From: Actinomycetota bacterium
GTDB lineage: Bacteria > Actinomycetota > Humimicrobiia > Humimicrobiales > Humimicrobiaceae
Direction: 5' to 3'
DNA length: 7,275 nt
NCBI GenBank assembly: GCA_022865545.1
Contig: JALHTA010000058.1
Span: 1-7,275 of the forward strand
The notes under the pieces were generated by a model. The model did not search any database. It was not told the DNA's origin and was given only the letters and a program-made list of their open reading frames with translations. This document shows, in pieces, positions 1-5,988 of the stretch (its first letter is position 1; every line of letters starts with the position of its first letter). A program made the translations under genes and the position numbers.

Positions 1-1071
1 AGGATCGGGCTTCTGGCCATGATCTTCATGATAGTCTACATTCCATTATCTATACCGATTTCATGGATGATAGATACATGGGGATACCGAAAATCAGTAA
101 CTGTCGGTGTAAGCATAATGGCTGTTTTTGGTCTGCTGAGAGGTGTTTTTGCAGCTAATTATACAATTGTTTTATTAACCACAATAGGAATTGCTGTGGC
201 TCAGCCTTTTCTGATGAACTCGATCAGCACCGTGGCAGCCAAGTGGTTCCCGATTAAAGAGCGAGCAACTGCTTCGGGGCTGGCACTTGTTGCTAATTTT
301 CTTGGTATAGCTATCGGCCAGGTTCTTTCACCCATTCTTTTCCTACGTTTTGGAATTATGAATATGCTTCTTATATATGGTGGCATAGCCGCATTTACTG
401 CAATTGTATTTGTTATTTTTACACGAGAGGCACCGCCGACCCCGCCATGTCCGCCCGGAATGGAAACACGGGCCCTTATGCTCGATGGATTAAAAAGTAT
501 GCTCAGGATGAAAGATGTATGGATAATGCTTGGATTATTCCTTGTCGGGATGGGTATATTTAATGGAATTTCCACATGGATCGAAAGTATTGTAAGGCCA
601 AGAGGCTTTTCTATTTCACAGGCTGGAAATCTTGGCGCTTTATTGCTTCTAGGCGGGATAGTCGGAGCAATTGTCCTGCCGGTTTTTTCTGACAGGTTTC
701 AGAAGCGCAAGATCTTCATACTACTGGGAATGATTTTAAGTATCCCGGGGATGATAGGTGTGATTTTTGCAAACCAGTATTGGCTCATGATGATCTCAAT
801 GTTTTTCCTGGGATTTTTCCTTATAAGCCTTGCACCGATCGGTTATCAGTATGTTGCAGAGATCACTCATCCTGCACCAGAGGGTACCTCCAATGGGCTC
901 CTTAATCTGGCAGGACAGGCATCTGTCGTATTTATATATGGCATGGAATTACTTAAAGGTGAAGACGGTTCATTTAGATCTTCGCTGCTGGTCTTTGTGG
1001 GATTGATGGTTCTTTGTATTTTCCTTATCATGTGGCTGAAAGAGTCTGCCATGGTACAGTCTGGAAAATAA
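1..1071 (+). CDS. MFS transporter, 5'-truncated by the window edge
   Basis: This is a major facilitator superfamily permease of the inner membrane; its substrate cannot be told from the sequence. The frame is open to base 1 (reading RIGLLAM before the first internal ATG at 19), so the true start lies upstream. About 356 residues remain of a family usually near 400-430, so the first one or two helices are missing. What is visible: a motif-A-like loop DTWGYRK between early helices, about ten hydrophobic segments, and a cytoplasmic central loop after the sixth helix with PPTPPCPPG and RALMLDGLK. A second motif-A-like loop, SDRFQKRK, lies in the C-terminal half, and a PEGTSNGL segment lies near the end. 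From memory of the family, the proline-rich loop and PEGTSNG segment recur in a group of MFS proteins related to FLVCR-like permeases. The gene ends at TAA 1069-1071, and no partner gene is visible in the window. Confidence 0.9.
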   Translation, partial: RIGLLAMIFMIVYIPLSIPISWMIDTWGYRKSVTVGVSIMAVFGLLRGVFAANYTIVLLTTIGIAVAQPFLMNSISTVAAKWFPIKERATASGLALVANFLGIAIGQVLSPILFLRFGIMNMLLIYGGIAAFTAIVFVIFTREAPPTPPCPPGMETRALMLDGLKSMLRMKDVWIMLGLFLVGMGIFNGISTWIESIVRPRGFSISQAGNLGALLLLGGIVGAIVLPVFSDRFQKRKIFILLGMILSIPGMIGVIFANQYWLMMISMFFLGFFLISLAPIGYQYVAEITHPAPEGTSNGLLNLAGQASVVFIYGMELLKGEDGSFRSSLLVFVGLMVLCIFLIMWLKESAMVQSGK

Positions 1072-1215
1072 TTTTTAAAAATCATTTATATTTGATATAA
1101 TTATCACAATCTTTGAATATTGGGAAATTTTAGTAGAGATTAAAATTTATATCCGAAAGAATGTAAAAAGTAAATTATATACTAAAAAGTCCTGTTAAAA
1201 GTTCAAGGAATTATG

Positions 1216-1277
1216 CCCCGAGGTGTTAAGTAACCTAAGGTCGTAAGATTATGGTGAAAAATAACTCGGGGTTTTTA
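1216..1277 (+). terminator. Long-loop hairpin with T run; terminator or structured RNA
   Basis: CCCCGAG at 1216-1222 pairs perfectly with CTCGGGG at 1265-1271 and is followed at once by TTTTTATTT, which is the layout of an intrinsic terminator. The 42-base interior is too long for a classical terminator loop. It contains its own pairing options: AGGT 1221-1224 with ACCT 1233-1236, or the self-complementary ACCTAAGGT at 1233-1241. The first option would compete with the end of the outer stem. It may end the transporter transcript 145 bases after its stop codon, or it may be a small RNA or attenuator in front of the RRM gene. I do not recognise it as a named riboswitch class. Confidence 0.6.
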
Positions 1278-1384
1278 TTTAGCAACTCTCTTTTGTTTGA
1301 TAGTATTTTAATTAAGGGCTACTTGTTACGTGCTGTTACCTCTCTAAATTAAATATCGTAGAGCTTGGAGAAATGAAATTATTT

Positions 1385-1394
1385 GGGAGGAGGT
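1385..1394 (+). promoter_or_regulatory. Strong Shine-Dalgarno site of the RRM gene
   Basis: GGGAGGAGGT lies four bases before the ATG at 1399 and is almost fully complementary to the 16S rRNA 3' end. It is by far the strongest ribosome binding site in the window. It fixes the start codon and suggests high-level translation of the small RNA-binding protein. Confidence 0.9.
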
Positions 1395-1398
1395 ATTT

Positions 1399-1656
1399 AT
1401 GCAAGGTAACAAACTATATGTAGGAAATTTTAGCTATTCAGTTACTGATGAGCAACTAGAAGAGCTTTTCTCCGCACACGGCAAGGTTGAATCAGCCAAA
1501 GTAATCGGAGATAAGGGTTTTGGATTTGTTGAGATGTCAAGTACAGAAGAAGCTGAAGCAGCAAAAGAAGCTCTGAATGAAACAGAATTCGATGGAAGAA
1601 CTTTAAGAGTTGATGAAGCTCGTCCACAGAAGCCAAGAACTGATAGAAGATATTAG
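1399..1656 (+). CDS. Small RRM-domain RNA-binding protein
   Basis: This 85-residue protein is a single RNA recognition motif, expected to bind single-stranded RNA through the aromatic side chains of its beta sheet. RNP2 is LYVGNF at residues 6-11 and RNP1 is KGFGFVEM at 39-46, both with the aromatic residues (Y7, F41, F43) needed for stacking. The final strand, GRTLRVDEARP, is typical of bacterial RRMs and is followed by a short basic tail (KPRTDRRY). The beta2-beta3 loop is short: VIGDKGFGFV goes directly into RNP1, without the usual ETGRSR-type insert. Related cyanobacterial Rbp proteins are cold-inducible and post-transcriptional; a similar role here is inference. The gene stands alone between two hairpins, with a strong ribosome binding site and a leader of possibly more than 100 bases, so it is probably transcribed by itself. 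Confidence 0.95.
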   Translation: MQGNKLYVGNFSYSVTDEQLEELFSAHGKVESAKVIGDKGFGFVEMSSTEEAEAAKEALNETEFDGRTLRVDEARPQKPRTDRRY

Positions 1657-1667
1657 ATAAAGCTGAA

Positions 1668-1698
1668 AAATAGACCCTGCCTATGGCGGGGTCTATTT
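1668..1698 (+). terminator. Strong hairpin after the RRM gene, possibly bidirectional
   Basis: Bases 1668-1681 (AAATAGACCCTGCC) pair with 1685-1698 (GGCGGGGTCTATTT) over 14 base pairs with a single G-U wobble and a TAT loop. The hairpin begins 12 bases after the RRM stop codon. The plus-strand U tract is short (three T, part of the stem), while the A run at 1666-1670 would give a U run on the minus strand. It separates the RRM gene from the radical SAM gene, and may also stabilise the RRM mRNA 3' end. Confidence 0.85.
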
Positions 1699-1734
1699 GC
1701 TAAGATGAGAAAAAAAGTTAGTGAGTAAAATTAT

Positions 1735-3234
1735 TTGAAAAAAGACATTAAAAATATATTGCTTGTTTATCCTGAATATTTAAAAACTTTCTGGAGTTTT
1801 GAATATGTAATGAAAATTTTGGGAAGGAAAGCAGCTTATCCTCCACTTGGACTTTTAACAATATCATCAATGCTTCCCAAACATTGGAATAAAAAATTAA
1901 TTGATACTAATACGGATAAACTAAATAATTCAGACATAGCCTGGGCTGATTTTGTTTTCATCAGTGGAATGATCGTTCAGAAAGAATCAGCTCTAAAAAT
2001 CATTGAAAGAGTAAAACAGGCCAATAAACCAGTAGTTGCCGGAGGGCCACTGTTTGCAACTGGTAAAGTTGGATCTCCTCTGGTGGACCACTTGTTTTTG
2101 GGAGAAGCGGAAAATACACTTAGTGATTTTGTAAAAGACATTGAACAAAATACACTTAAAAAAGTTTATCAGGGTGCAGATTTTCCTGATATCTCAAGCA
2201 CGCCTGTACCAGACTGGAAACTGATCAATATATTCAGCTATCACTCTATGTGTCTCCAGTATTCTCGGGGATGTCCATTTAACTGTGAATTCTGTGACGT
2301 TGTAATATTAAACGGCAGAATATCGAGAACAAAAACGAAAGATCAGATCATCAACGAACTTGAAGCACTCTATAATATTGGATGGCGCGGGGAATTGTTT
2401 TTTGTAGATGATAATCTTATAGGTAATAAATATAAATTAAAAAAGGAAGTCCTGCCTGCCATAATACAGTGGCAAAAAACTAAAAGGTATCCGTTTATTT
2501 TCAATACTCAGGTATCAATTAATCTTTCTGACGATGAAGAACTGATGAAGCTTATGGTTGACGCCGGCTTTGCAACAATTTTTGTAGGTATTGAAACTCC
2601 TAATGAAAAGAGTCTTGAGGAATGCAGTAAATACCACAATCAGAACAGGGATCTTATTGGTTCAGTTAAAAAGCTCCAGAGTTTTGGACTTGAGGTCCAG
2701 GGAGGCTTTATAGTAGGTTTTGATAGTGATACACCTGCAATTTTCCAAAAACAGATAGACTTTATACAGAAAAGTGGTATCGTAACTGCAATGGTGGGTC
2801 TTCTAACGGCTCTTCCACAAACAAAGCTGCACAAAAGGCTCTCAGATACAAACAGGATCATAAAAGAATCATCTGGAGATAATACATTACATTCAACATT
2901 GAATTTTATACCAAAAATGGAAAGTAAAACGCTGTTTAGCGGATATAAAAGGATACTGGATACAATATATAATCCCAGAGATTATAATGAACGAATAAAA
3001 ACATTCATAAGGGAATTTAAGCCTCCCAAAAAGAAGGTTTTCAGAATAAAAATACAGAAATTCCAGCTCAGAGCTTTGTTTGGTTCCATATGGCTGCTGG
3101 GTATTAAAAATAGCGGTAGAAAATATTTTTGGTGGTTATTGTTGTGGGTTTCAGTAAAATATCCAGGCTTGTTCCCATATGCTATAGGTTATTCTCTTGC
3201 AGGATTACATTTAAGAAGTTTAACCTCCAGGTAG
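1735..3234 (+). CDS. B12-binding radical SAM protein, DUF4070-type C-terminus
   Basis: This 499-residue enzyme couples a cobalamin-binding domain to a radical SAM domain, an architecture typical of B12-dependent methylases and related radical enzymes. Residues about 7-140 form the Rossmann-like B12 domain (ILLVYPEY, then VVAGGP at 100-105), followed by a LGEAE segment. The radical SAM [4Fe-4S] motif is CPFNCEFC with cysteines 180, 184 and 187. The barrel continues through FFVDDN, GIETPNE and GGFIVGFDSD. From about residue 385 (FIPKMESKTLF) the tail resembles DUF4070, and the last 60 residues are hydrophobic and basic, suggesting membrane association. Hopanoid C-2 methylase (HpnP) shares this layout, but no hopanoid gene is nearby and the substrate is unknown. 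The start is taken as TTG because an in-frame TAA at 1726 blocks extension and the conserved region begins at residue 8. No good ribosome binding site is visible. Confidence 0.92.
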   Translation: MKKDIKNILLVYPEYLKTFWSFEYVMKILGRKAAYPPLGLLTISSMLPKHWNKKLIDTNTDKLNNSDIAWADFVFISGMIVQKESALKIIERVKQANKPVVAGGPLFATGKVGSPLVDHLFLGEAENTLSDFVKDIEQNTLKKVYQGADFPDISSTPVPDWKLINIFSYHSMCLQYSRGCPFNCEFCDVVILNGRISRTKTKDQIINELEALYNIGWRGELFFVDDNLIGNKYKLKKEVLPAIIQWQKTKRYPFIFNTQVSINLSDDEELMKLMVDAGFATIFVGIETPNEKSLEECSKYHNQNRDLIGSVKKLQSFGLEVQGGFIVGFDSDTPAIFQKQIDFIQKSGIVTAMVGLLTALPQTKLHKRLSDTNRIIKESSGDNTLHSTLNFIPKMESKTLFSGYKRILDTIYNPRDYNERIKTFIREFKPPKKKVFRIKIQKFQLRALFGSIWLLGIKNSGRKYFWWLLLWVSVKYPGLFPYAIGYSLAGLHLRSLTSR

Positions 3235-3288
3235 GAAGGCTGTAAAAGTCACCTGACAAAACTCAAATTAAAAAGAAAATAAATATAG

Positions 3289-3582
3289 AAGAACATCCTA
3301 AGCAGCACCAAGGACATAATCACCACTGATTCTAATACTTACAATGTTGTGGATACAGGGCAGATAAACTGCTTTAACAATTCAGAAATAATAACCTGCC
3401 CACAACAGGGTGAATCTTTCTATGGGCAGGATGCTAATTATCAGAGCAACCAACCAAGCTATATAGACAATGGCGACGGTACTATCACTGATATGGTTAC
3501 GGGCTTGATGTGGCAAGAAGCATTTACCAGATCTGATTTTGGTGATGCACAGTACATTTTTATACCAGAATTGGATATTTAA
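3289..3582 (+). pseudogene. Degraded DUF1566 (Lcl-like) protein fragment
   Basis: The frame opens after TAG 3286-3288 and runs to TAA 3580-3582, with no ATG before the conserved part; the only plausible start is GTG at 3349. The stretch VVDTGQINCFNN, the segment CPQQGESFYGQDANYQ and the segment NQPSYIDNGDGTITD followed by VTGLMWQ are characteristic of the opening of secreted DUF1566 domain proteins. After MWQ the usual body, with its TDWRLPTIKEL-type motif, is absent. The sequence jumps to SDFGDAQYI, which looks like two further short pieces of the same domain (DFGD and the DAQY motif, normally near the middle or end) joined after internal deletions. There is no signal peptide. It reads as a remnant rather than a functional 77-residue protein. 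It converges with the hydrolase gene, 16 bases away. The family assignment rests on recalled motif patterns. Confidence 0.72.
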
Positions 3583-3598
3583 TTCTTCTAAGTTACTA

Positions 3599-4270
3599 TT
3601 AGTTGGAGTTTATAAATTGCTTTAATAAGAATGGCTTTCCGTGTCCAGGATATACCGTTTTAATCTCTAATCTTTTCAGCTTTTCGACACTGGCTTTTGC
3701 AGCAGCTATGTCGTCCATAATTGAGTTGAGCAAGGGATTTTCTTTATTTTCAAAAAGATCTCCGCAAAACAGATCACTATTATCCATTAATATTCCAATC
3801 GAGCCTTCCGAATGTCCTGGTATGGAAAGAACATTAACGCTGAGGCCATACGCGGTCAAATCATCTCCTTCTTCGATCAATATGTCGGGTTTGAATCTTT
3901 CCTTTTTACCAAAACCAGAGAGTATTGGAATTATCTTCTGAATAAGAATGTTTGGTTTTTTTCGGTTGGCAAACATATTTCCGTACTCTGCCATCCGTGA
4001 ATCACATTGGTGCATAGCAACTTGCACAGCAAACTTATGGCGAAGATAGGCTGCATTACCAGTATGGTCAAAGTCTCCATGCGTTATAACAATCAGCTTG
4101 AGGTGGCCAGGCTTACAGCCCGCATTTTCAAGCTGTCGTTCAAGTTCGGTGCGTTGATTTGAACCTCCCGTATCTATCAGAACATAGTTTGAGTCATTTT
4201 CAATAAGGTAGCAATTTACACTTCCTAACTTGAAAGGTAATAACAGTCTAATGGTTTTAATTTTCGCCAT
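3599..4270 (-). CDS. MBL-fold metallo-hydrolase
   Basis: This 223-residue cytoplasmic protein belongs to the metallo-beta-lactamase superfamily of metal-dependent hydrolases. It opens with the strand pattern GSVNCYLIENDSNYVLIDTG. The metal motif is THGDFDHTGN, giving H64, D66, D68 and H69. Further ligands are H153 (PGHSEGSIG), D171 (GDLF) and H210 (YPGHGKPF). The second histidine of the canonical HxHxDH is aspartate here, a variant I recall in a recurrent subgroup. The length is normal for the stand-alone family and the ends look complete. There is no signal peptide, and no rhodanese or flavodoxin fusion that would point to persulfide dioxygenase or flavodiiron function. The ATG at 4270-4268 follows AAGGGAAAT, a moderate ribosome binding site. 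The substrate is unknown: glyoxalase II-like thioester hydrolysis or quorum-lactone hydrolysis are possibilities only. The gene appears to be transcribed alone. Confidence 0.94.
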   Translation of the reverse strand: MAKIKTIRLLLPFKLGSVNCYLIENDSNYVLIDTGGSNQRTELERQLENAGCKPGHLKLIVITHGDFDHTGNAAYLRHKFAVQVAMHQCDSRMAEYGNMFANRKKPNILIQKIIPILSGFGKKERFKPDILIEEGDDLTAYGLSVNVLSIPGHSEGSIGILMDNSDLFCGDLFENKENPLLNSIMDDIAAAKASVEKLKRLEIKTVYPGHGKPFLLKQFINSN

Positions 4271-4577
4271 ATTTCCCTTATTAGTAATCTTAAAACTTAA
4301 TAAATTTTATTTTAGTTTACTCCATATATTTGATATTTAATTTAGAGATGATAGGCTCATAACTTGCAATTATACAATATGTTCAATTGAATTTATAATG
4401 ATTAATATATAATAATATTTCGATTAAATAATAAATAGTAGACCAAAGGGTACAATAGTAAGAACCTTTAATTTAAGTGTAGAAATAAAATATTAATGAA
4501 TTAACTTTTACTTTCTTTAAATATTCTATAGATTCCCACTGTTTATTCAAAATAAAATAATGCTTTCTTAATAAGAG
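4271..4577. other. AT-rich intergenic spacer
   Basis: This 307-base stretch lies between the hydrolase start and the HEAT lipoprotein stop, both on the minus strand. It is extremely AT-rich and full of stop codons in all frames. It presumably holds the hydrolase promoter, but no box pair stands out. The only secondary structures I see are weak: AAAGG 4445-4449 with CCTTT 4465-4469, and the bulged hairpin at the HEAT gene end. Nothing else is supported. Confidence 0.6.
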
Positions 4578-4578
4578 C
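4562..4578 (-). terminator. Weak hairpin at the end of the HEAT lipoprotein gene
   Basis: On the minus strand GCTCTT and AAGAAAGC pair across an ATT loop with a two-base bulge, overlapping the stop codon, and are followed by ATTATTTTATTTT. The stem is short and bulged, so terminator activity is uncertain. Confidence 0.3.
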
Positions 4579-5357
4579 TATTTTCCCCATGATGGGCCCC
4601 CACCGCTTGACGGCTGCACCACATAACCATGGCTTGATGCCCAACTGCGTGCAGCCTTTTCCAACTGTGCATTACCACAATTCAGGAAATTCTCTGCCAT
4701 ACTTTCATCGTCATATTTATTTAATACCTCAATAAGAGGTTCAATAGCTCTTGCATCACCTATTTCTATTAAAGTATCTACTACAATATTTCGGACTTTG
4801 CTACTTTCATTCTCTAAAACCTCAATAAGAGGTTCTACGGCAGGTTCGCCTATCTCTACAAGAGCACCTGCTACATCTAATCGTACTGTTTCATCTTCAT
4901 CGGATAAGATTTCAATGAGGGGTTCTATAGCTCTTGCGTCACCTATCCTTCCAAGAGCAGCTGCTGCACTACTTCGGATGGTTGTATCATCTAAAGCCTC
5001 AATAAGGGGTTCTACAGCTCTTTCATCCCCTATCCATCCAAGAGAAGATGCTGCCCCCACTCGAATCTCGCTATTTACATCTTTCAGGGCTTTGATCAGG
5101 GGTTCTACAGCAGGTTCGCCTATATTGATTAGTGCATGTAATGCGTCAAGATGGATCTTAGAATCTGATTCATAACCCATAGCATTAATCAGACCCTCAA
5201 CATCCTGATTACTCTTAAGTTCTTCTATATCGGGAGCATCGTCAACATCCTGTCTGGGACCCTGTACCCCAAACTCGCCACATCCACTCATTAATAATAT
5301 ACAAATCAATATTGCTATTAAAAATAACAATATTTTTGAAGCATTATATGGTCTCAT
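4578..5357 (-). CDS. HEAT-repeat (PBS-lyase type) lipoprotein
   Basis: This 259-residue protein is predicted to be lipid-anchored and exported. The N-terminus is a lipoprotein signal: basic start, hydrophobic run ILLFLIAILICILL, then MSGC with the acylated cysteine at residue 26. Glycine rather than aspartate at +2 favours the outer membrane under the Lol rule. After a short acidic linker, residues about 52-215 form HEAT repeats of about 30 residues, each carrying an [AI]xEPLIxxL helix and ending in a GD/GE turn (at residues 80, 110, 139, 170 and 200). Such solenoids bind proteins; the partner is unknown. A distinct C-terminal cap follows, NFLNCGNAQLEKAA then WASSHGY (about 223-245), which I recall from other HEAT proteins, and a glycine-rich tail. 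The ATG has AAGGAG nine bases upstream. The gene follows the membrane protein gene by 63 bases and is probably cotranscribed with it. Confidence 0.92.
   Translation of the reverse strand: MRPYNASKILLFLIAILICILLMSGCGEFGVQGPRQDVDDAPDIEELKSNQDVEGLINAMGYESDSKIHLDALHALINIGEPAVEPLIKALKDVNSEIRVGAASSLGWIGDERAVEPLIEALDDTTIRSSAAAALGRIGDARAIEPLIEILSDEDETVRLDVAGALVEIGEPAVEPLIEVLENESSKVRNIVVDTLIEIGDARAIEPLIEVLNKYDDESMAENFLNCGNAQLEKAARSWASSHGYVVQPSSGGGPSWGK
4731..5123 (-). repeat. Five tandem HEAT-encoding DNA blocks, period 87-93 bp
   Basis: A block beginning AATAAGAGGT or a close variant recurs at 4731, 4824, 4914, 5001 and 5094, giving spacings of 93, 90, 87 and 93 bases. Each block extends about 33 bases and encodes the conserved GDARAIEPLIE or GEPAVEPLIE helix. 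All spacings are multiples of three, so the repeats keep the frame. The high nucleotide identity of the blocks against divergent interblocks suggests recent duplication or strong selection on the helix. Confidence 0.85.
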
Positions 5358-5366
5358 AGACTAAGT

Positions 5367-5372
5367 CTCCTT
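5367..5372 (-). promoter_or_regulatory. Shine-Dalgarno site of the HEAT lipoprotein gene
   Basis: On the minus strand AAGGAG lies nine bases before the ATG at 5357-5355. It supports that start over any internal one and keeps the lipoprotein signal intact. Confidence 0.8.
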
Positions 5373-5420
5373 ATTCAGATGAACTTTAACAATATATAAT
5401 AAACAACGATGGGCTCTTGA

Positions 5421-5930
5421 TCATCCAGTTATTTTTTTGAGTTTTTCTTCCCAAGGGGCAAATGAATTTCTCACATCATTGCTCCACTGATCATTGCCAT
5501 ATTCATTGCTTAGCTTGATTAAAATAAATGCATATTTACTTCCATTGCTAAATTCAAGGGACATTGTTCTTTCGCAATTATATGCAGGCATAACCCCTTT
5601 GCCATAACCAGTACGTATTATTCTGTCTGAAGATTTAACAGAAGTTAGATCCTTAAAAGGATAAACCTTGTGGCTGATTTCTTTGTCATCAACCAAAAAA
5701 ACTATCAGTTCCTTTTTTGCTTCGTTAATTATAAGGACAATATTATTAGCCAATGAAGTAACTGTTCGTTTTGCCCTAAATACCTGCTCTTTTTCCGAAA
5801 TATCTGGAAATTGCTTTTTTATATATTCTTTGAAAATGCCGACTCTCTTTTGTCTAATAAGTAAGGCTGCTACTACAATTATGACAATTGTTACAGCAAT
5901 TATAATAAAGGCTAATATTTGTGGTTGCAT
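5421..5930 (-). CDS. Membrane-anchored protein of unknown function
   Basis: I do not recognise this 169-residue protein. Residues about 5-25 (ILAFIIIAVTIVIIVVAALLI) form one strong transmembrane helix followed by RQKR, so the positive-inside rule puts the remaining 140 residues in the cytoplasm. The soluble part begins with a charged region (KEYIKKQFPDISEKEQ) and continues with alternating beta-type strands: NNIVLIINEAKKELIVFLVD, then KVYPFKDLTSVKSSD, then SLEFSNGSKYAFILIKL. It ends with a helix, WSNDVRNSFAPWEEKLKKI. A string of strands capped by a C-terminal helix, with a YPFKDL step, resembles bacterial PH-like domains; this is inference from pattern only. The ATG is preceded by AAGGA at six bases. 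It is the first gene of a likely two-gene unit with the HEAT lipoprotein, and a terminator hairpin sits 41 bases upstream. Confidence 0.78.
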   Translation of the reverse strand: MQPQILAFIIIAVTIVIIVVAALLIRQKRVGIFKEYIKKQFPDISEKEQVFRAKRTVTSLANNIVLIINEAKKELIVFLVDDKEISHKVYPFKDLTSVKSSDRIIRTGYGKGVMPAYNCERTMSLEFSNGSKYAFILIKLSNEYGNDQWSNDVRNSFAPWEEKLKKITG

Positions 5931-5964
5931 TGACTTTCCTTTATACCAAATTATTTTCTTATAT

Positions 5965-5988
5965 AAAAAACCGACCTTATTTAGTCGG
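5965..5988 (-). terminator. Minus-strand intrinsic terminator with no gene in front
   Basis: On the minus strand CCGAC (5988-5984) and GTCGG (5975-5971) form a five-pair GC-rich stem around an eight-base loop, and six T follow directly (5970-5965). This is a good intrinsic terminator layout. No minus-strand gene is evident upstream of it in the window, so it may end a small RNA, act as an attenuator for the membrane protein gene that starts 35 bases later, or be left over from a lost gene. Confidence 0.65.

Larger units (their letters stand above)
1072..1398. other. AT-rich intergenic region with a structured element
   Basis: This 327-base stretch between the transporter and the RRM gene has no credible coding frame. 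The first 140 bases are very AT-rich. The middle holds the GC-rich hairpin listed separately at 1216-1277. The last 120 bases form the presumptive leader of the RRM gene. A weak promoter-like pair, TTGTTA at 1323-1328 and TAAATT at 1345-1350 with a 16-base spacer, matches only four of six bases in each box and is not called as a promoter. Confidence 0.6.

Noticed and set aside
201..575. A 124-residue minus-strand frame inside the transporter gene
   Set aside because: It lies wholly antisense to a conserved membrane protein and shows no family features or ribosome binding site.
1092..1108. TTGATATAATTATCACA, an imperfect dyad resembling an FNR or CRP site
   Set aside because: The spacing is wrong for FNR and the left half matches CRP poorly; it also lies just after a stop codon with no promoter nearby.
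1233..1241. ACCTAAGGT, similar to the CCTAAGGT core of the 23S rRNA I-CeuI region
   Set aside because: The flanking bases do not match 23S rRNA and the similarity is only a few bases.
3567..3586. AGAATT/AATTCT inverted repeat between the DUF1566 remnant and the hydrolase gene
   Set aside because: The stem is only AT-rich with an eight-base loop and no T run on either strand, so it is not a credible terminator.
3603..4000. Two plus-strand frames antisense to the metallo-hydrolase
   Set aside because: They overlap a gene with a full set of metal ligands on the other strand and have no independent support.
4798..5175. A 125-residue plus-strand frame across the HEAT gene, with internally repeated SIRGSTA-type segments
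   Set aside because: It is the antisense shadow of the HEAT repeats; the repetition comes from the repeats on the minus strand and there is no ribosome binding site.
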